Source: Coniella vitis
Lineage: Eukaryota; Ascomycota; Sordariomycetes; Diaporthales; Schizoparmaceae
DNA length: 64,000 bases
Direction: 5' to 3'
Assembly (NCBI GenBank): GCA_011317545.1
Contig: WUJK01000011.1
Location: 697,501 to 761,500 of the forward strand
The position numbers and the translations under genes were made by a program. This document shows positions 1 through 9,905 of the stretch, piece after piece (positions within the stretch are counted from its first letter, which is position 1; each line of letters starts with the position of its first letter). The notes beneath the pieces are model-generated. The model did no database searches, was not told the DNA's origin, and was given only the letters and a program-made list of their open reading frames with translations.

Positions 1-546
1 CGCGCCCGAGTCGGTACCGACGAGGAGGTTTTGCGGCGAGAGGACGTGCATGATGGCTGGGTGGTCGGCGTCATCGCCGCGGCGGGGTGGAATGGTGATT
101 TTGGAAATGACTCTGCCGGTGGTGGGGGAAAAGTGTTTGACTTGGGAGTCTGTGCCGGCGGAGTAAAGATCTATGCAATGGATTACACCTGTCAGCGAAG
201 GCAAAAAGAAGGAGTTTGTTTTTTATTTTGGAGGAAGAAAAAAAGAAATGAAAAAGAGAAATAGGCAACAGCGGGTGTATATACCTTGACCATCGTGACC
301 ATACGCCAAGCTGCGACAGCTGCCTTTGTGTCTACGGGTGCTCCACAGACTCTTGATCAGGCCTTTGCCGCTTGTGATGCTGCTGTTCTCGTCGGCGTCC
401 TCGTCGGAGCCGTTGTCGGACGAAGGAATGCGAAAGGTCTCGACATGGCCGCTTGACAGGCCCACGGTCAGGAGGGGCTCGGTCGGGTGAACGGCCTGGG
501 TGAAGAGGTCGGAGCGGAGCGGAAGGGTGCAGAGGTTTTCAAACAT
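1..546 (-). CDS. JIP5: JIP5-type WD-repeat protein, 5' part only
   Basis: The N-terminal part of a WD-repeat protein of the fungal JIP5 family, a predicted beta-propeller scaffold linked in yeast to nuclear/ribosome-biogenesis functions. The ATG is at 546-544. Exon 1 (546-285) encodes MFENLCTLPL..., then a segment with VHPTEPLLTVGLSSGH (first WD repeat) and the acidic insert typical of the family. An intron at 284-171 (GTATAT...ATAG) joins to exon 2, which reads DLYSAGTDSQVKHFSPTTG, the second WD repeat, and runs off the window at base 1. Skipping the intron restores the family motif GHDGQDLYSAGTDS. The call rests on remembered family conservation. The 3' end, most propeller blades and the stop are outside the window. 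Confidence 0.85.
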
Positions 547-978
547 GATTGCGCACTGGATTTCCGTTGGGGTGTTGCTACGATGAGGTCAATTGTAATT
601 ATTGAGAATCGGCCATCCTAGAATTAGTGGCGCGAAAAGAAGTGAAAGGGCGGGTAGGTTGTGCGCAAGGAGCGTGTATTAGGTTGTTGATGATGGGCGA
701 CACGAGAGAAGTTGCGAAAAAGGAAGGAAAAAAGTTTCGAGTCCTTGTAATGCAAGGGTACTCGTATATTGTACCCGGATATCGCGTTGTCGTAGGTACT
801 GCTTAGCGCCTTTCCTGCCGATCTCTGCGGCTCTTCAGTACAGGCATATGCAGCATCAGTGGGGACAGTCCGCTGGCCTACCAGCCAACCCACTATAAAA
901 AAAAATACATTACCAGGGTTGCATAACTGCGAGATGACTAAATTGGAAGACCTGGACTTCTAAGGTTGATGAAGAGAG
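547..978. other. Intergenic: JIP5 upstream region and chitinase 3' side
   Basis: About 430 bases between two minus-strand genes. It must hold the JIP5 promoter and the chitinase 3' UTR. A short open frame of 89 codons (893-624) has no recognisable domain and looks fortuitous. Confidence 0.6.
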
Positions 979-2347
979 CTACAGCTCGTCTCGAACCAGC
1001 TCGTCACTGTCGCCCTCCCTGATTGCCTCCAACAGACAAGCCAGGCGCTCAAATGAGTTGCCATCCTCGCCTAGCCCCCATGCAAACACACCGGCCAGAT
1101 CCATCTCGCTGCGCAGCGTCCTGATCTTGCGCTCAATGTCTCCGTTGCTACCGATGTCAAATGTCCACCAGAGCTGCTCTCGCGCGTCCCAGTAATACGA
1201 CGCCCCCTGTTCTTCGTCGTACTGAATTTCCCTCTGTGCTCGTCCAAACGACTCCGCAAGCTCACCAGGCGTCTGGTCATGCCATGAAAACCCGCCCGCG
1301 CGGCCGAGATCAGCACCGCTCGTCGGGTCCTCGAGGAGCTGGGTCTTGCAGCCCACGGGCGACGCACGGCTAGCACAGTCTTCTTCTGCCGCATCCGTCT
1401 TGAACCACTTGACGTAAAAGCCCACGCCCACATTCAGCTTCTCCGGCGGTGCGCCGCGAGAGATGTATGCATTCAGGGCCTCGCGGCTCGCCTGCGTGCT
1501 GCTGTGGTGCTTGGTGACACTGTCGCGGCGGTTCATGAGGTCGTAGGTCATGACATTGAGTAAATCGAGGTGCTCCATGATGCGCGGCACGGTTTGGGGC
1601 GTAAAAGCTAGCATGTCCCTTTCGAGCCCTGGCACGGCAGCTGTCATGAGCTTGTCTGGGCCCAACGCAGCTCGGATTGCGCCCAGGAGAAGAGGATACG
1701 CTTCAATCTCCCATGTCTTTTCCGAGTTGGGCACTTGCTTGTAGTCTTCGCCGTTGCCGCCCGGGTACTCCCAGTCAATGTCAATGCCTATGTGGCAAGC
1801 TGATTGTTAGCATTCATGAAATACATGATGGCGGGCTCCTCCATCGGACGCACCATCAGCACCGGTTGCTTCGACCATCTTGGCGATGTTCTGCGCAAAT
1901 GCCGCACGAGACGTCTCGTTCCTAGCTGCTTCGGCAAACCCATTGTCGCCCCAGCCTCCAATCGCAATCAGAACCTGCGCGTCCGTACTGAAGCTCTCCC
2001 GCGTTGCCTCGACGCTCCGAAAGAGCGGCCACTCGCTGCGCTCGTCTTGCAGGAACAGCGTTGAACGCAAAAACGCCAAGACGACGTGTGTGATAGGATC
2101 ACTGAGTTTCTTGTCCTCGGGTATTAGGTCATGTTGGCTACAGCCAGCCGTTAGTCAGTAGGCCCACGGTTCCGGTTCCCTCTCAAATTAAACGCTTGAA
2201 TTGGTGCGAAGATTGTTCTTGCTTTGCTTACCCAGTAAGGTACATAAGGCACACTGGACTCTGTCTGTTTGTCTGGCTGGCCATGGCCATCAAGGGCAGG
2301 TGCCAGAAAAGCACCAAAGTGATGATGCCGTAGATTGGCATACCCAT
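979..2347 (-). CDS. Secreted GH18 chitinase
   Basis: A glycoside hydrolase family 18 chitinase, predicted at 402 residues. Three exons: 2347-2232, 2137-1854 and 1787-979; introns start GTAAGC and GTGCGT. The ATG at 2347 opens a hydrophobic leader (MGMPIYGIITLVLFW...), a likely signal peptide. The barrel begins VCLMYLTGQHDLIPE; the IGGWGD strand follows; the catalytic motif DGIDIDWE (DxxDxDxE) falls near residues 133-140, with Glu140 as proton donor. MTYDLM and GVFAWGLGED are the later conserved GH18 strands. The second intron lies inside the catalytic motif, after the first base of its Gly codon, so unspliced reading loses the active site. No chitin-binding module is visible. It is 364 bp downstream of the quinate permease on the same strand; a link to quinate use is not implied. 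All family landmarks are present and it appears functional. Confidence 0.9.
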
Positions 2348-2711
2348 CTTCTCTGCATAGACAAAGACACCAACACTTTGGTATGTTCTTGAGATTTGAA
2401 TAGAGTTTGGACAGAATAAAGATGGATGGACAAATAAGGGTGGTTGTTGTTTCTTAGTGAGGTCCCGCTATTATTCGCAGATGCTTACATAGTACACGGG
2501 CAAGGGTTATTATAACGGGTTGATTTGACCTGCATCTAGCGGTAAGATCCACGAAGGCGGAAGCTGGTCCACCTAGAAGCCACAGCCTGGTTGCCAGGTT
2601 CACACATACACAAGCAAATGGTTATGCATATCAATTATATATCCAATCCATGTACAACAGTTGTTACTCCCACCTTGGTACAGGCCCCTACTTCCTTTTA
2701 CAAATAGTCCC
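2348..2711. other. Intergenic between permease and chitinase
   Basis: 364 bases between two minus-strand genes, AT-rich near 2600-2660. It holds one copy of the 9-mer ACATAGTAC (2487-2495) that recurs in other intergenic stretches of this window. No open frame of note. Confidence 0.55.
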
Positions 2712-4441
2712 TTATACATAGTCGCCCTTGTCCTCCACCTGCTGCAAGCCAAGTTTACCGTCGTCATCATCGAGCTTCAGGTCGCCTGCATTCCGTCGAA
2801 ACTCCTCTTCCTGTACATGGAGCTCCTCCATGACCACCTCATTGGCCTTCCAGATAGGCTTAACAGCAAACAACTTGTCCATGGCCTCCAGTGGAACGCC
2901 CTTTGTCTCAGGCACCAAGAAAAACACAAAAATAAAGGACAAGATCATGAGCGATGCAAAGAAGAAGTATACACCGTAGCTCATGGCAGCAAACATTTGC
3001 GGCGTAAAGCGAGAAACGAGAAAACCGAAAAGCCAGTTAAACATTGCAGCAAATGCCTGGCCTAGCGAACGAGTGTTCTGGTCAAAGATTTCAGAGTTGA
3101 GCACCCAGGGAGTGCCATTCCAAGTTGGGGTGTAAAAGGCGGTCCAGAGGTAGAAGAAGAACATGGCAGAGATGCCGCCTGAGGAGAGCTCGCCGTTGGC
3201 AGACGGGTGGTTGGTGGGGTCGGCGATTTTAATATAGGCGCCCAGGTACCACATGCATAAGGAGCCGCCAATGGCTCCGACCATGAGGAGCTTGCGACGA
3301 CCGAAGTGATCAATGAGGTAGCTAGGAAAGGAAGAACATGAGTCAGTGAAGATCTGCAACAAGCTGTGCCATTCGGAAAGCAGGAGCGACATAAAGGCGA
3401 CGGATTCGCTACTCACAGGAGCCAGATAAAGGTAAAGAAGGTCTTGACGCAGCCAAAGACACCGGTCGTCAGAAGCGGCGCGTTGGTGCCGGTGACGCCG
3501 ATACTCTTGAAGATTGTGGGGGAGTAGTAGTTGATAGCATTGATACCGGAGGCATTCTGCCACAGGAAAAGCATGCCCCCCAAAAAGAAGCGCCACTGAA
3601 CCTTTCTCTGCTTGAGAAGGGCAAAGGGCTTCCAGAAGCCAGCGCCCACCTCCAACCGGTGGCGCTCAAGGTCCTCGTCAATATAGCTAACCTCTTCGAC
3701 AATGTAGATGTCCGAAGGGCTCAGGTTGCGCATCCAGCAGAGGACCTTGAGACCCTCCTCGCGGCGGCCCTTGGCAAACAGCCACCGCGGCGATTCCTTC
3801 ATCCACACAGTGCCAGCCAAAAGCAAGCCGGCGGGGATGAGCTGCACCGCAAAGGGGATGATCCATTGTTCGTGGTTCGAGGCAAGGTGGGTGCTGACGC
3901 CATAGTTGATCCAGAAGCCAACCAAACCACCAAGCTGCCAGCCAAGTTCGTAGATACCCACAAGTCTGCCGCGTACGGCTGGCGGTGATAGCTCCGAGAT
4001 GTAAATTGGCACCATGTTAGAAGCGCCACCGACGCCAATGCCAGCGAGCACACGTCCACCATAGATCAGCCCGAGCCCTCTGTCGCCATTGGCCCCCAGC
4101 ATAAGACCAGCGCCGAGGATGAAGACAATGACAAGGACAAATAGAGACTTGCGGCGGCCGAGAAAGTAGGAGGAAATGTAAGCAAAGAAAGAGCCAAAGA
4201 AAGCACCAGCCTGGTAAACAGAGACAATGTTGGCAGATATGAGGTTCAGCTCAGGCTTGGAGAGAGTGTTGAAGCCGAATTCGTCCTTGAAGGACGCCAG
4301 AGAGATAGTGCCGCCAATAAAGGCAGAGTCGTAGCCAATCATGCACGAGGCAAAGGAGGCGACGGCAGCCGAGGCGTAGACGCGCCAATTGTAGACGGCC
4401 TTGGGCGTCGGCCGGTCTTCCTTGAGCGCCAGCAAAGTCAT
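2712..4441 (-). CDS. qutD: Quinate permease (MFS sugar-transporter family)
   Basis: A 12-helix major facilitator, predicted at 544 residues, closely resembling quinate permeases (Aspergillus QutD, Neurospora QA-Y). Exons 4441-3417 and 3321-2712 flank a 95-bp intron (GTGAGT...CCTAG) that splices to WLLYLIDHFGRR. The chosen ATG (4441) gives MTLLALKEDRPTPKAVYNWR, the N-terminus typical of this clade; further upstream there is only a TTG in frame. Visible motifs: IGYDSAFIGGT in helix 1, FLGRRK and GRVLAGIGVGG, ESPRWLF before the central loop, FLWQNASGINAINYYSP in helix 7, and PVPETKG-type FLVPETKGVPLE after helix 12. It imports quinate across the plasma membrane. It lies downstream of the repressor gene on the same strand, 1.37 kb away, matching the qut/qa cluster theme. 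Substrate is inferred from family resemblance and neighbours. Confidence 0.88.
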
Positions 4442-5812
4442 CCTGGCTTTTGTATGGGCCAAGGAAGAAGTACTCCGCTGTTGCGTGCGAAATGGCAAAA
4501 GGTGGTGAGATGTGAGGCGATGGACAGAGTTGCGGTTTGACGAAGAACAGCGCAGATCAGCACGAAGGGGGCGAGGATTGATATAGCCAGAAAATTTTGA
4601 TGCCTCTCATCAGTGCGTGGTGCGATCGAGCCGAGTCCTGCTTGGCCAAACATAGCTTTGTCGCCGTGGCTGTCAGTCGGCCAGACTCTGGAGAACCCCA
4701 TGGGGAAAAAGGATAGCGCTCCTCTGCCCGCAGATCAGATCGAGAGTGTCCCGCGGCTGCGGCTCTCCCATTATCCGTCAAGGCTACCTTGAGCCGCTGC
4801 TTTTGGTTTGGTGGCAATGCCTTGACGGATGAGGATTCAACCAGTGCTGTGCGTGTCTTCGCGTTGAAGCAAACCCCCAAACAAAGCCACCCAGTAGTCT
4901 GGCTCTGGGCTGGGCTTGGCCTGGGTGGACTGGGTCCGTTGACTCGGCGCCGCTTGGTCTCTGACATCCTGGCACCCTGTCGCCTCCGTGCGCTCACTGC
5001 GGGCTGCGTGTGCGGATTCTGGACTTGGCTAATAGCGCAGAGCCAGGTCTTGCCCCCGCCCCCGCGTCCACTCAAGTCTCCACTGCGCATCTGGGGATTA
5101 GATCTGGGGTCAGGCAGGGCAGGAACGGGGCTGGAAACGCGCATCCAGCTGACCTTCCAACGGTCAGGTTGCTCCCCAAGCTCATGCTATCATGCGAATT
5201 CGTAGCAGATACCACGATGCCAGTAATGCTTTCGGTAAACTTGGCGAACTATGCAGGATCAATATTTAACCGCAATGTCGCTCATTTTACCTGCACGCCC
5301 CTTCCTTGCGTTGTGTGCGTGTATGGTGTAAAAGGGTGGTATGCTTTCTTTGTCTCATCATCGTCGTCGTCTGCTTCAGCGTCTTGTCCTCCTCTTGTTC
5401 TCATCACAATAATGAGAAGATGCCCGCTTTGCTCACAGCCCTGCGTATACTTGACCTAGTGTACAAAGCAACGTCTCGCCTCCATCACTTCGTCAAGCAC
5501 ACACGCGCACGTGTCAAAAACGTCTCAGAAAACCAACCCTCCATCAGGCTTCCCTTTGGTGGTTCTTCTTCGTATTGCCCCACACCGGTTAGGGCCTGCT
5601 CAATCGAGCCTGAGCAAACTATCACAAGTCCTCGCCTGTAGATTGAAGCTCAGGTCCCCTATCATCAGCATCAAGAAGGGCTCGATTGATGGGGCCTGGG
5701 AAAGTGGTAACGTCACACTAAGGCGTCTGAGAGACGGCAAGTCTCCCGATTCGATTGTTGCTTTTGGTCTTTTCCATAGATAAATGGCCACTCTTCCTTT
5801 TCCGACCCTTCT
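4442..5812. other. Permease upstream region, repressor 3' side
   Basis: 1.37 kb, GC-rich from about 4750 to 5150. It should contain the permease promoter. I looked by eye for the QutA/QA-1F palindrome (GGRTAA, six-base spacer, TTAYCC) and found only a lone TTATCC near 4772. A 195-codon minus-strand open frame (5144-4557) has no family features and overlaps the promoter, so it is not annotated. Confidence 0.5.
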
Positions 5813-8651
5813 TCAAGGCTCTTGCTCCACAATATTGTCGAGTCGGGGTTGCAGGTGCGCAAGATTTGATCGTCCCTTTTCGTCAGTATAAGTCCGCAAT
5901 ACTTCCCGTCTCATGAATCTTCGTGGCGCTCGACGGCCGGTAAAGAGTTCAAATTGCGCAAACCCTTGTTCTGGCAAGATATCAAGTCCATCCATTGTAA
6001 CCCAACCTCGATGGGCTTCTCGGTGGCTCTGGCTAAGGATCGGTGTGTGTAGCGTCTTGTACACAAATTCGACGACCACACCACCTGTTGGGCTTTCAAG
6101 CCATTGCGGGGGTAATGCAAAGTCTGCACCCGGATTGCCGCTCGGAATGCAAGAAACAATCATAGTCGGTTGCCGCCAGTTCTCGGGCCATGGGTCTTCC
6201 CTCGTCCGCAGAATGTGAAAACGGGTCTCCACGTCGGAGTTGGGGCTAAATAAAGGCAAGTGATCCCTCGCTAGCAATCTGTTGAAATGAGCCACGAGAT
6301 TCTCGGCATTCGCATAACTGTGAGTCAAATCAGTAACGTTTTGTGACAACATACCACGAACTGCAGTATCAGGGTACCCTCCAACACTTACGTGCGATTG
6401 CATATGCAAATATTCTTGACGCCGAGTTGCAGCATGGCATAAACTGCAGCTCTAGCCATGCCGCCTGCACCGAGAATCAGCCCGCAGCTGTTGGCCCGTA
6501 CCGCATTTGCCGGTGACAGACCGCGGCGTATGCATGCTCGTATTCCAATCCAGTCTGTATTGTCTCCATAGAGTGCTTTGATGGGTCCAGAACGATTGCG
6601 ACAGTGAAACAGACGGGCGTCCTGTGGTACAGTTCCGTCCTCGTCAAGTGATCGAATTGGTATCAGAGTATTGACAGCACCAATTGCTTTTGCGTGCTTG
6701 CTCAAAGAATGGGTGATACTGATGATCTCGACCTTGAAGGGGAGACTGATGGAGGCGCCAGCAAACTGAGGATCCATGACAAGGTCGTACAAGCTACGGA
6801 TCGAAGTGGTGGAATGCGGTTGATAATGATGTGGGATACCGCACGCAGCGAACGCAGCATTGTGCATGGCTGGCGACAAGCTGTGAGCAACATCACCGCC
6901 GATAACGTAGAGCTTCATCGGATCAAACACAAAGGAAGAGTAGAGGCCTTTGGTCATGTCTAGCGCCGTAACCAGGGGCTGGGGACAGTATGCGTGAATG
7001 TCATAGTTTGCCTCAACCGTCTTGGTCGCTGCCGGCAACACCGAAGTTAGGACCTGGTTAAAGCACGCCGAGTTCCTGCCCTTTCTCCCGTTGTTGTAAG
7101 CAATCAGGGGCAGCCTGGGCTCGCCCAAATCGTCAATCTTGGCTTGTAGGTATCCAACATCAAAATTCTCCGGATAATGCTCGGCAACACGCGTGAAGCG
7201 CACCATGTCGCAACCCAGCGTACGAGCTCGTTGATAGTAGGCGACCCAGGAGGCATCTTTCCAGGACGGAGCGGGTGGCGTAGGCAACTGGAGGTTTCCA
7301 ATAAGTTTCGTTTGGCCCTTGGTCATGCGCAAAAGCGACACGTATGAATCCTCAAGTCGTAAATCGACAGTGATGTACTCGGCGCCTAAGCGTAGGCCGT
7401 GCTGTAAGTACTCGAGGTACAAGCATGTCCATGTCCCATCCCGTAACGGCGCTTCAGGCAGGACGACGTGGTAGATGATAGGAATGACAGTGTTACGCCT
7501 GATTTCGCTAAGAATTCGGCTGATTTCGCTTGCGTGCTCAGGTCTCATATGACTGCCAGACGGTCGTAGAGCAGGATTGACCAGGTCGTCTATTATAATC
7601 TCGACCGCATCTGCGCCTGTCTCGATATCTTCGATATCGACTTGCTTTGCCATGAGGACCGACAGAGGAATGGCAACAGCATAGGTGAAGCGCCGGTCTT
7701 CGGCTGGGATGGCCGCCAGCGGAAAGGCAGACTCTATGAAGGGTATCGTGCCTTTAGGAAGAATGAGCGACAAGAACTTGAGGAAATGCCTCTCGGCCCT
7801 TTTAAGGGTGAGGTATGGCGCAGGCGACCTTTCGTCGAGTTCGGTAATAAGTCCATCAAGAGAATCGGCCTTGTTTTTCTTGTGCAGGTCCTCGGTGACA
7901 TTGAAGAACTCGAAATGGCTGCACCTGCGAAACACCAGACCACTGGCCTCCAAAAGATCCTTTAGCCTCGCATCGTCGGCTACTCTGAGATGTTCCTTAA
8001 TGGCCTCTGGGTCGCGCACAACGTAAATGATGGGGATTCTGTTGCTGAATTCCCGAAGAATGTTTTGAATATTTCGTTCCATCCAGGAGCACACTATTAT
8101 AGTATTATGCTGGCAGTGTTGGAGGAGATCATGCATGATCTCAACTTGACGGACATGGTAGTTGTGCAGGCCGTGGCGCTTCTTGTACGCCTGGCTAGCC
8201 AGGCCGGTGGTCTCCTGAAAAGCACGCTCGGCGTCCACAACCTTGCGCTGCATAGCACCAGAGGCAATGATAGCCAGGGTGGACTTACCGGCACCCCGGA
8301 TGCCGGTGATGACGATGGAGGCATCTGGATCGAAGACTCTAATGGAGGAGAAGTCGGAGCTGAAACGTGGGGAGCCAGGCGCTGAGCGAGATGCTGGAAG
8401 GCGGTGATGCTGTCAGTGTGGGAACTACGAAACGAAGAGAAAGCGTGGAAAACAGGGTGCTCAATCAGCTTACCGCGGGTAGAGGGAGGGCGTGAAGTGC
8501 GCGGCGAGAAGTCCGAGACGGCAGTGATCTGTCTGTCATAGCTGCTCGACCAAGAGTTCCTGTGGGCAGAAGCTGAGTTGGGCGGTCCATCAGAGGGCTC
8601 AGACTCAACAGCCGAGAAGGAGCGCTTGGTTCCAGCTATTGCCGAGGCCAT
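5813..8651 (-). CDS. qutR: Quinate repressor, AROM-derived pseudoenzyme
   Basis: A homologue of the quinate-pathway repressor (QutR/QA-1S), predicted at 890 residues. Exons: 8651-8474, 8381-6392 and 6317-5813. Intron 1 starts GTAAGC; its acceptor may be either of two in-phase AGs 12 bases apart (8382 or 8394). Intron 2 is GTAAGT...CACAG (6391-6318). Three domains correspond to the last three of the AROM protein: shikimate-kinase-like with Walker A GIRGAGKST (residues 86-94); 3-dehydroquinase-like (about 270-520); shikimate-dehydrogenase-like with SLSPAMHN, SLPFK, NTDWIG and the Rossmann motif GAGGMARAA. The dehydroquinase region lacks the expected catalytic His and Lys (segments GNLQLP and VRFTRV), which fits a sensor rather than an enzyme. 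The family binds the QutA activator and keeps it inactive without quinate. It is divergent from the activator gene and upstream of the permease. Confidence 0.9.
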
Positions 8652-9490
8652 CTTGACTCTTGTATGACGTGTGAATCATGCGCCAACGCACCCAAAGGTG
8701 TTTGATGTCTGGCTGGCTCTAATGATGAGCTGGCCTGAGCTCCTCTTGTCGTTGCTGCTGGCGACTGTCGAGGACTCTGGACGGTTCATTCCATGGCCAC
8801 CTTGTTTCGTATCTGCTCTCTGCTGTCGCCGTCTTTAGCGAATCGTGCGTGTGTGGCTGCCCTCGGTCGCTCTCTCTGTCTACTGTCCAAGGACCTGTGG
8901 TCCCCTGTTATGTTGTGTGTGCGAGTACAAATTTGTGAACCAGGAACGGAACAATTCACGATGGCCTAGATGGCCAGCACTTCACGCGGGACCGGGAAGA
9001 GAAAACCGCTCGATGGCCCACGCACGTTCTTGTCACCTGTTGTCGGCTCCCAAAAAGTTGGTCCTTCCGCCTTGGCCAGTGGAGTGACATGGCAGCGAGA
9101 GAAACGGAGTTCAATGTTTGAAGAACAGTAGAGAGCGGATGACGGGGGGCGCCGCGACTGGGTGGCCGCCTAGCACGCAAGGCAAAGCTTGGCGGTGCAA
9201 TGCACCGAGGACGAAAAGTGCTTGGTGCGAAGCGTATCGGCAGGGAGGCTCAATCTTTACCCGGATCTGCCTTGGCTCAAGTGGATCTACTGCAAGGGCA
9301 GTCCCTGACAGCCTGGCTGCAAGTTGCCAGTTGTGTGCCTAGCCTTGCTAGGACCCTGCTACTTCCTGCTAGATTTGCAACCGCCTGCAAATCCACATTC
9401 GTAGTGCAAGCATCTCCCCGCACTCCAGTGGTTGATGGTTCCCCAGATTCCCCAAAGTCTCGGTTTCAAGGGCGCTGATAGTAGCCCCCC

Positions 9491-9520
9491 CAGCAGCCCC
9501 CAGCAGCCCCCAGCAGCCTC
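9491..9520. repeat. Tandem 10-mer CAGCAGCCCC x3
   Basis: Three tandem copies of CAGCAGCCCC, the last with one change, in the activator upstream region. It may be simple slippage or a spaced protein-binding array; nothing else supports a function. Confidence 0.75.
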
Positions 9521-9763
9521 CAGCTGCCATTTGCACAGAGCTAGGCCCGCTCGGCAGTAGGAGGGAAGCAAAGCCGCCCCTAGCCTGAACTTCGGGCTCT
9601 CCCAACCACGCCCACTGCCCCAAAAGCCACAGGCTGGCTTGACGACGTCGGCAAAACACACACGCACTCTCACTCACTCAACTCGCTTCCACTCACTCAT
9701 CCACCCACAAGCTGGAGAAGGAACATTGACGCGCTCAGAATACGACCACAACGCGCACCGGCC

Positions 9764-9778
9764 ATGTGTTCGGCGTGA
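9764..9778 (+). promoter_or_regulatory. Upstream ORF 1 of the activator (4 codons)
   Basis: ATG TGT TCG GCG TGA, 128 bases before the activator ATG. It counts as a uORF only if the transcript starts upstream of it, which sequence cannot show. Confidence 0.4.
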
Positions 9779-9793
9779 GACCTACAGGGGACA

Positions 9794-9817
9794 ATGATTG
9801 GGCACTGCTGCACCTGA
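9794..9817 (+). promoter_or_regulatory. Upstream ORF 2 of the activator (7 codons)
   Basis: An ATG at 9794 opens MIGHCCT and stops at TGA 9815-9817, 88 bases before the activator ATG. There is no other ATG between 9818 and 9905. Ribosomes starting here would have to reinitiate to translate the activator. Confidence 0.45.
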
Positions 9818-9905
9818 GCTTAAGCCTGAGTCTTGGCCTGTGAGCTGCAAACATCCGCCTGGACCTCTGCCTTTTTCCTCCTGGCCTCTGGCCCTGCCTC
9901 GTGCC

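Larger units (their letters stand above)
8652..9905. promoter_or_regulatory. Divergent control region of repressor and activator
   Basis: 1.25 kb between the repressor ATG (8651, minus) and the activator ATG (9906, plus). In this family both regulators are themselves under quinate/activator control, so binding sites are expected, but no full GGRTAA-N6-TTAYCC palindrome was seen by eye. It holds a tandem repeat at 9491-9520 and pyrimidine-rich sequence at 9670-9720 (CACTCACTCA repeats) close to the probable activator transcription start. Confidence 0.5.

Noticed and set aside
4557..5144. 195-codon minus-strand open frame upstream of the permease
   Set aside because: Lies in the GC-rich promoter region, contains no domain, and its composition (Pro/Arg/Ser) is typical of chance frames in GC-rich DNA.
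8652..9905. QutA/QA-1F operator palindromes in the divergent promoter
   Set aside because: No full GGRTAA-N6-TTAYCC found by eye; degenerate half-sites were too weak to list.
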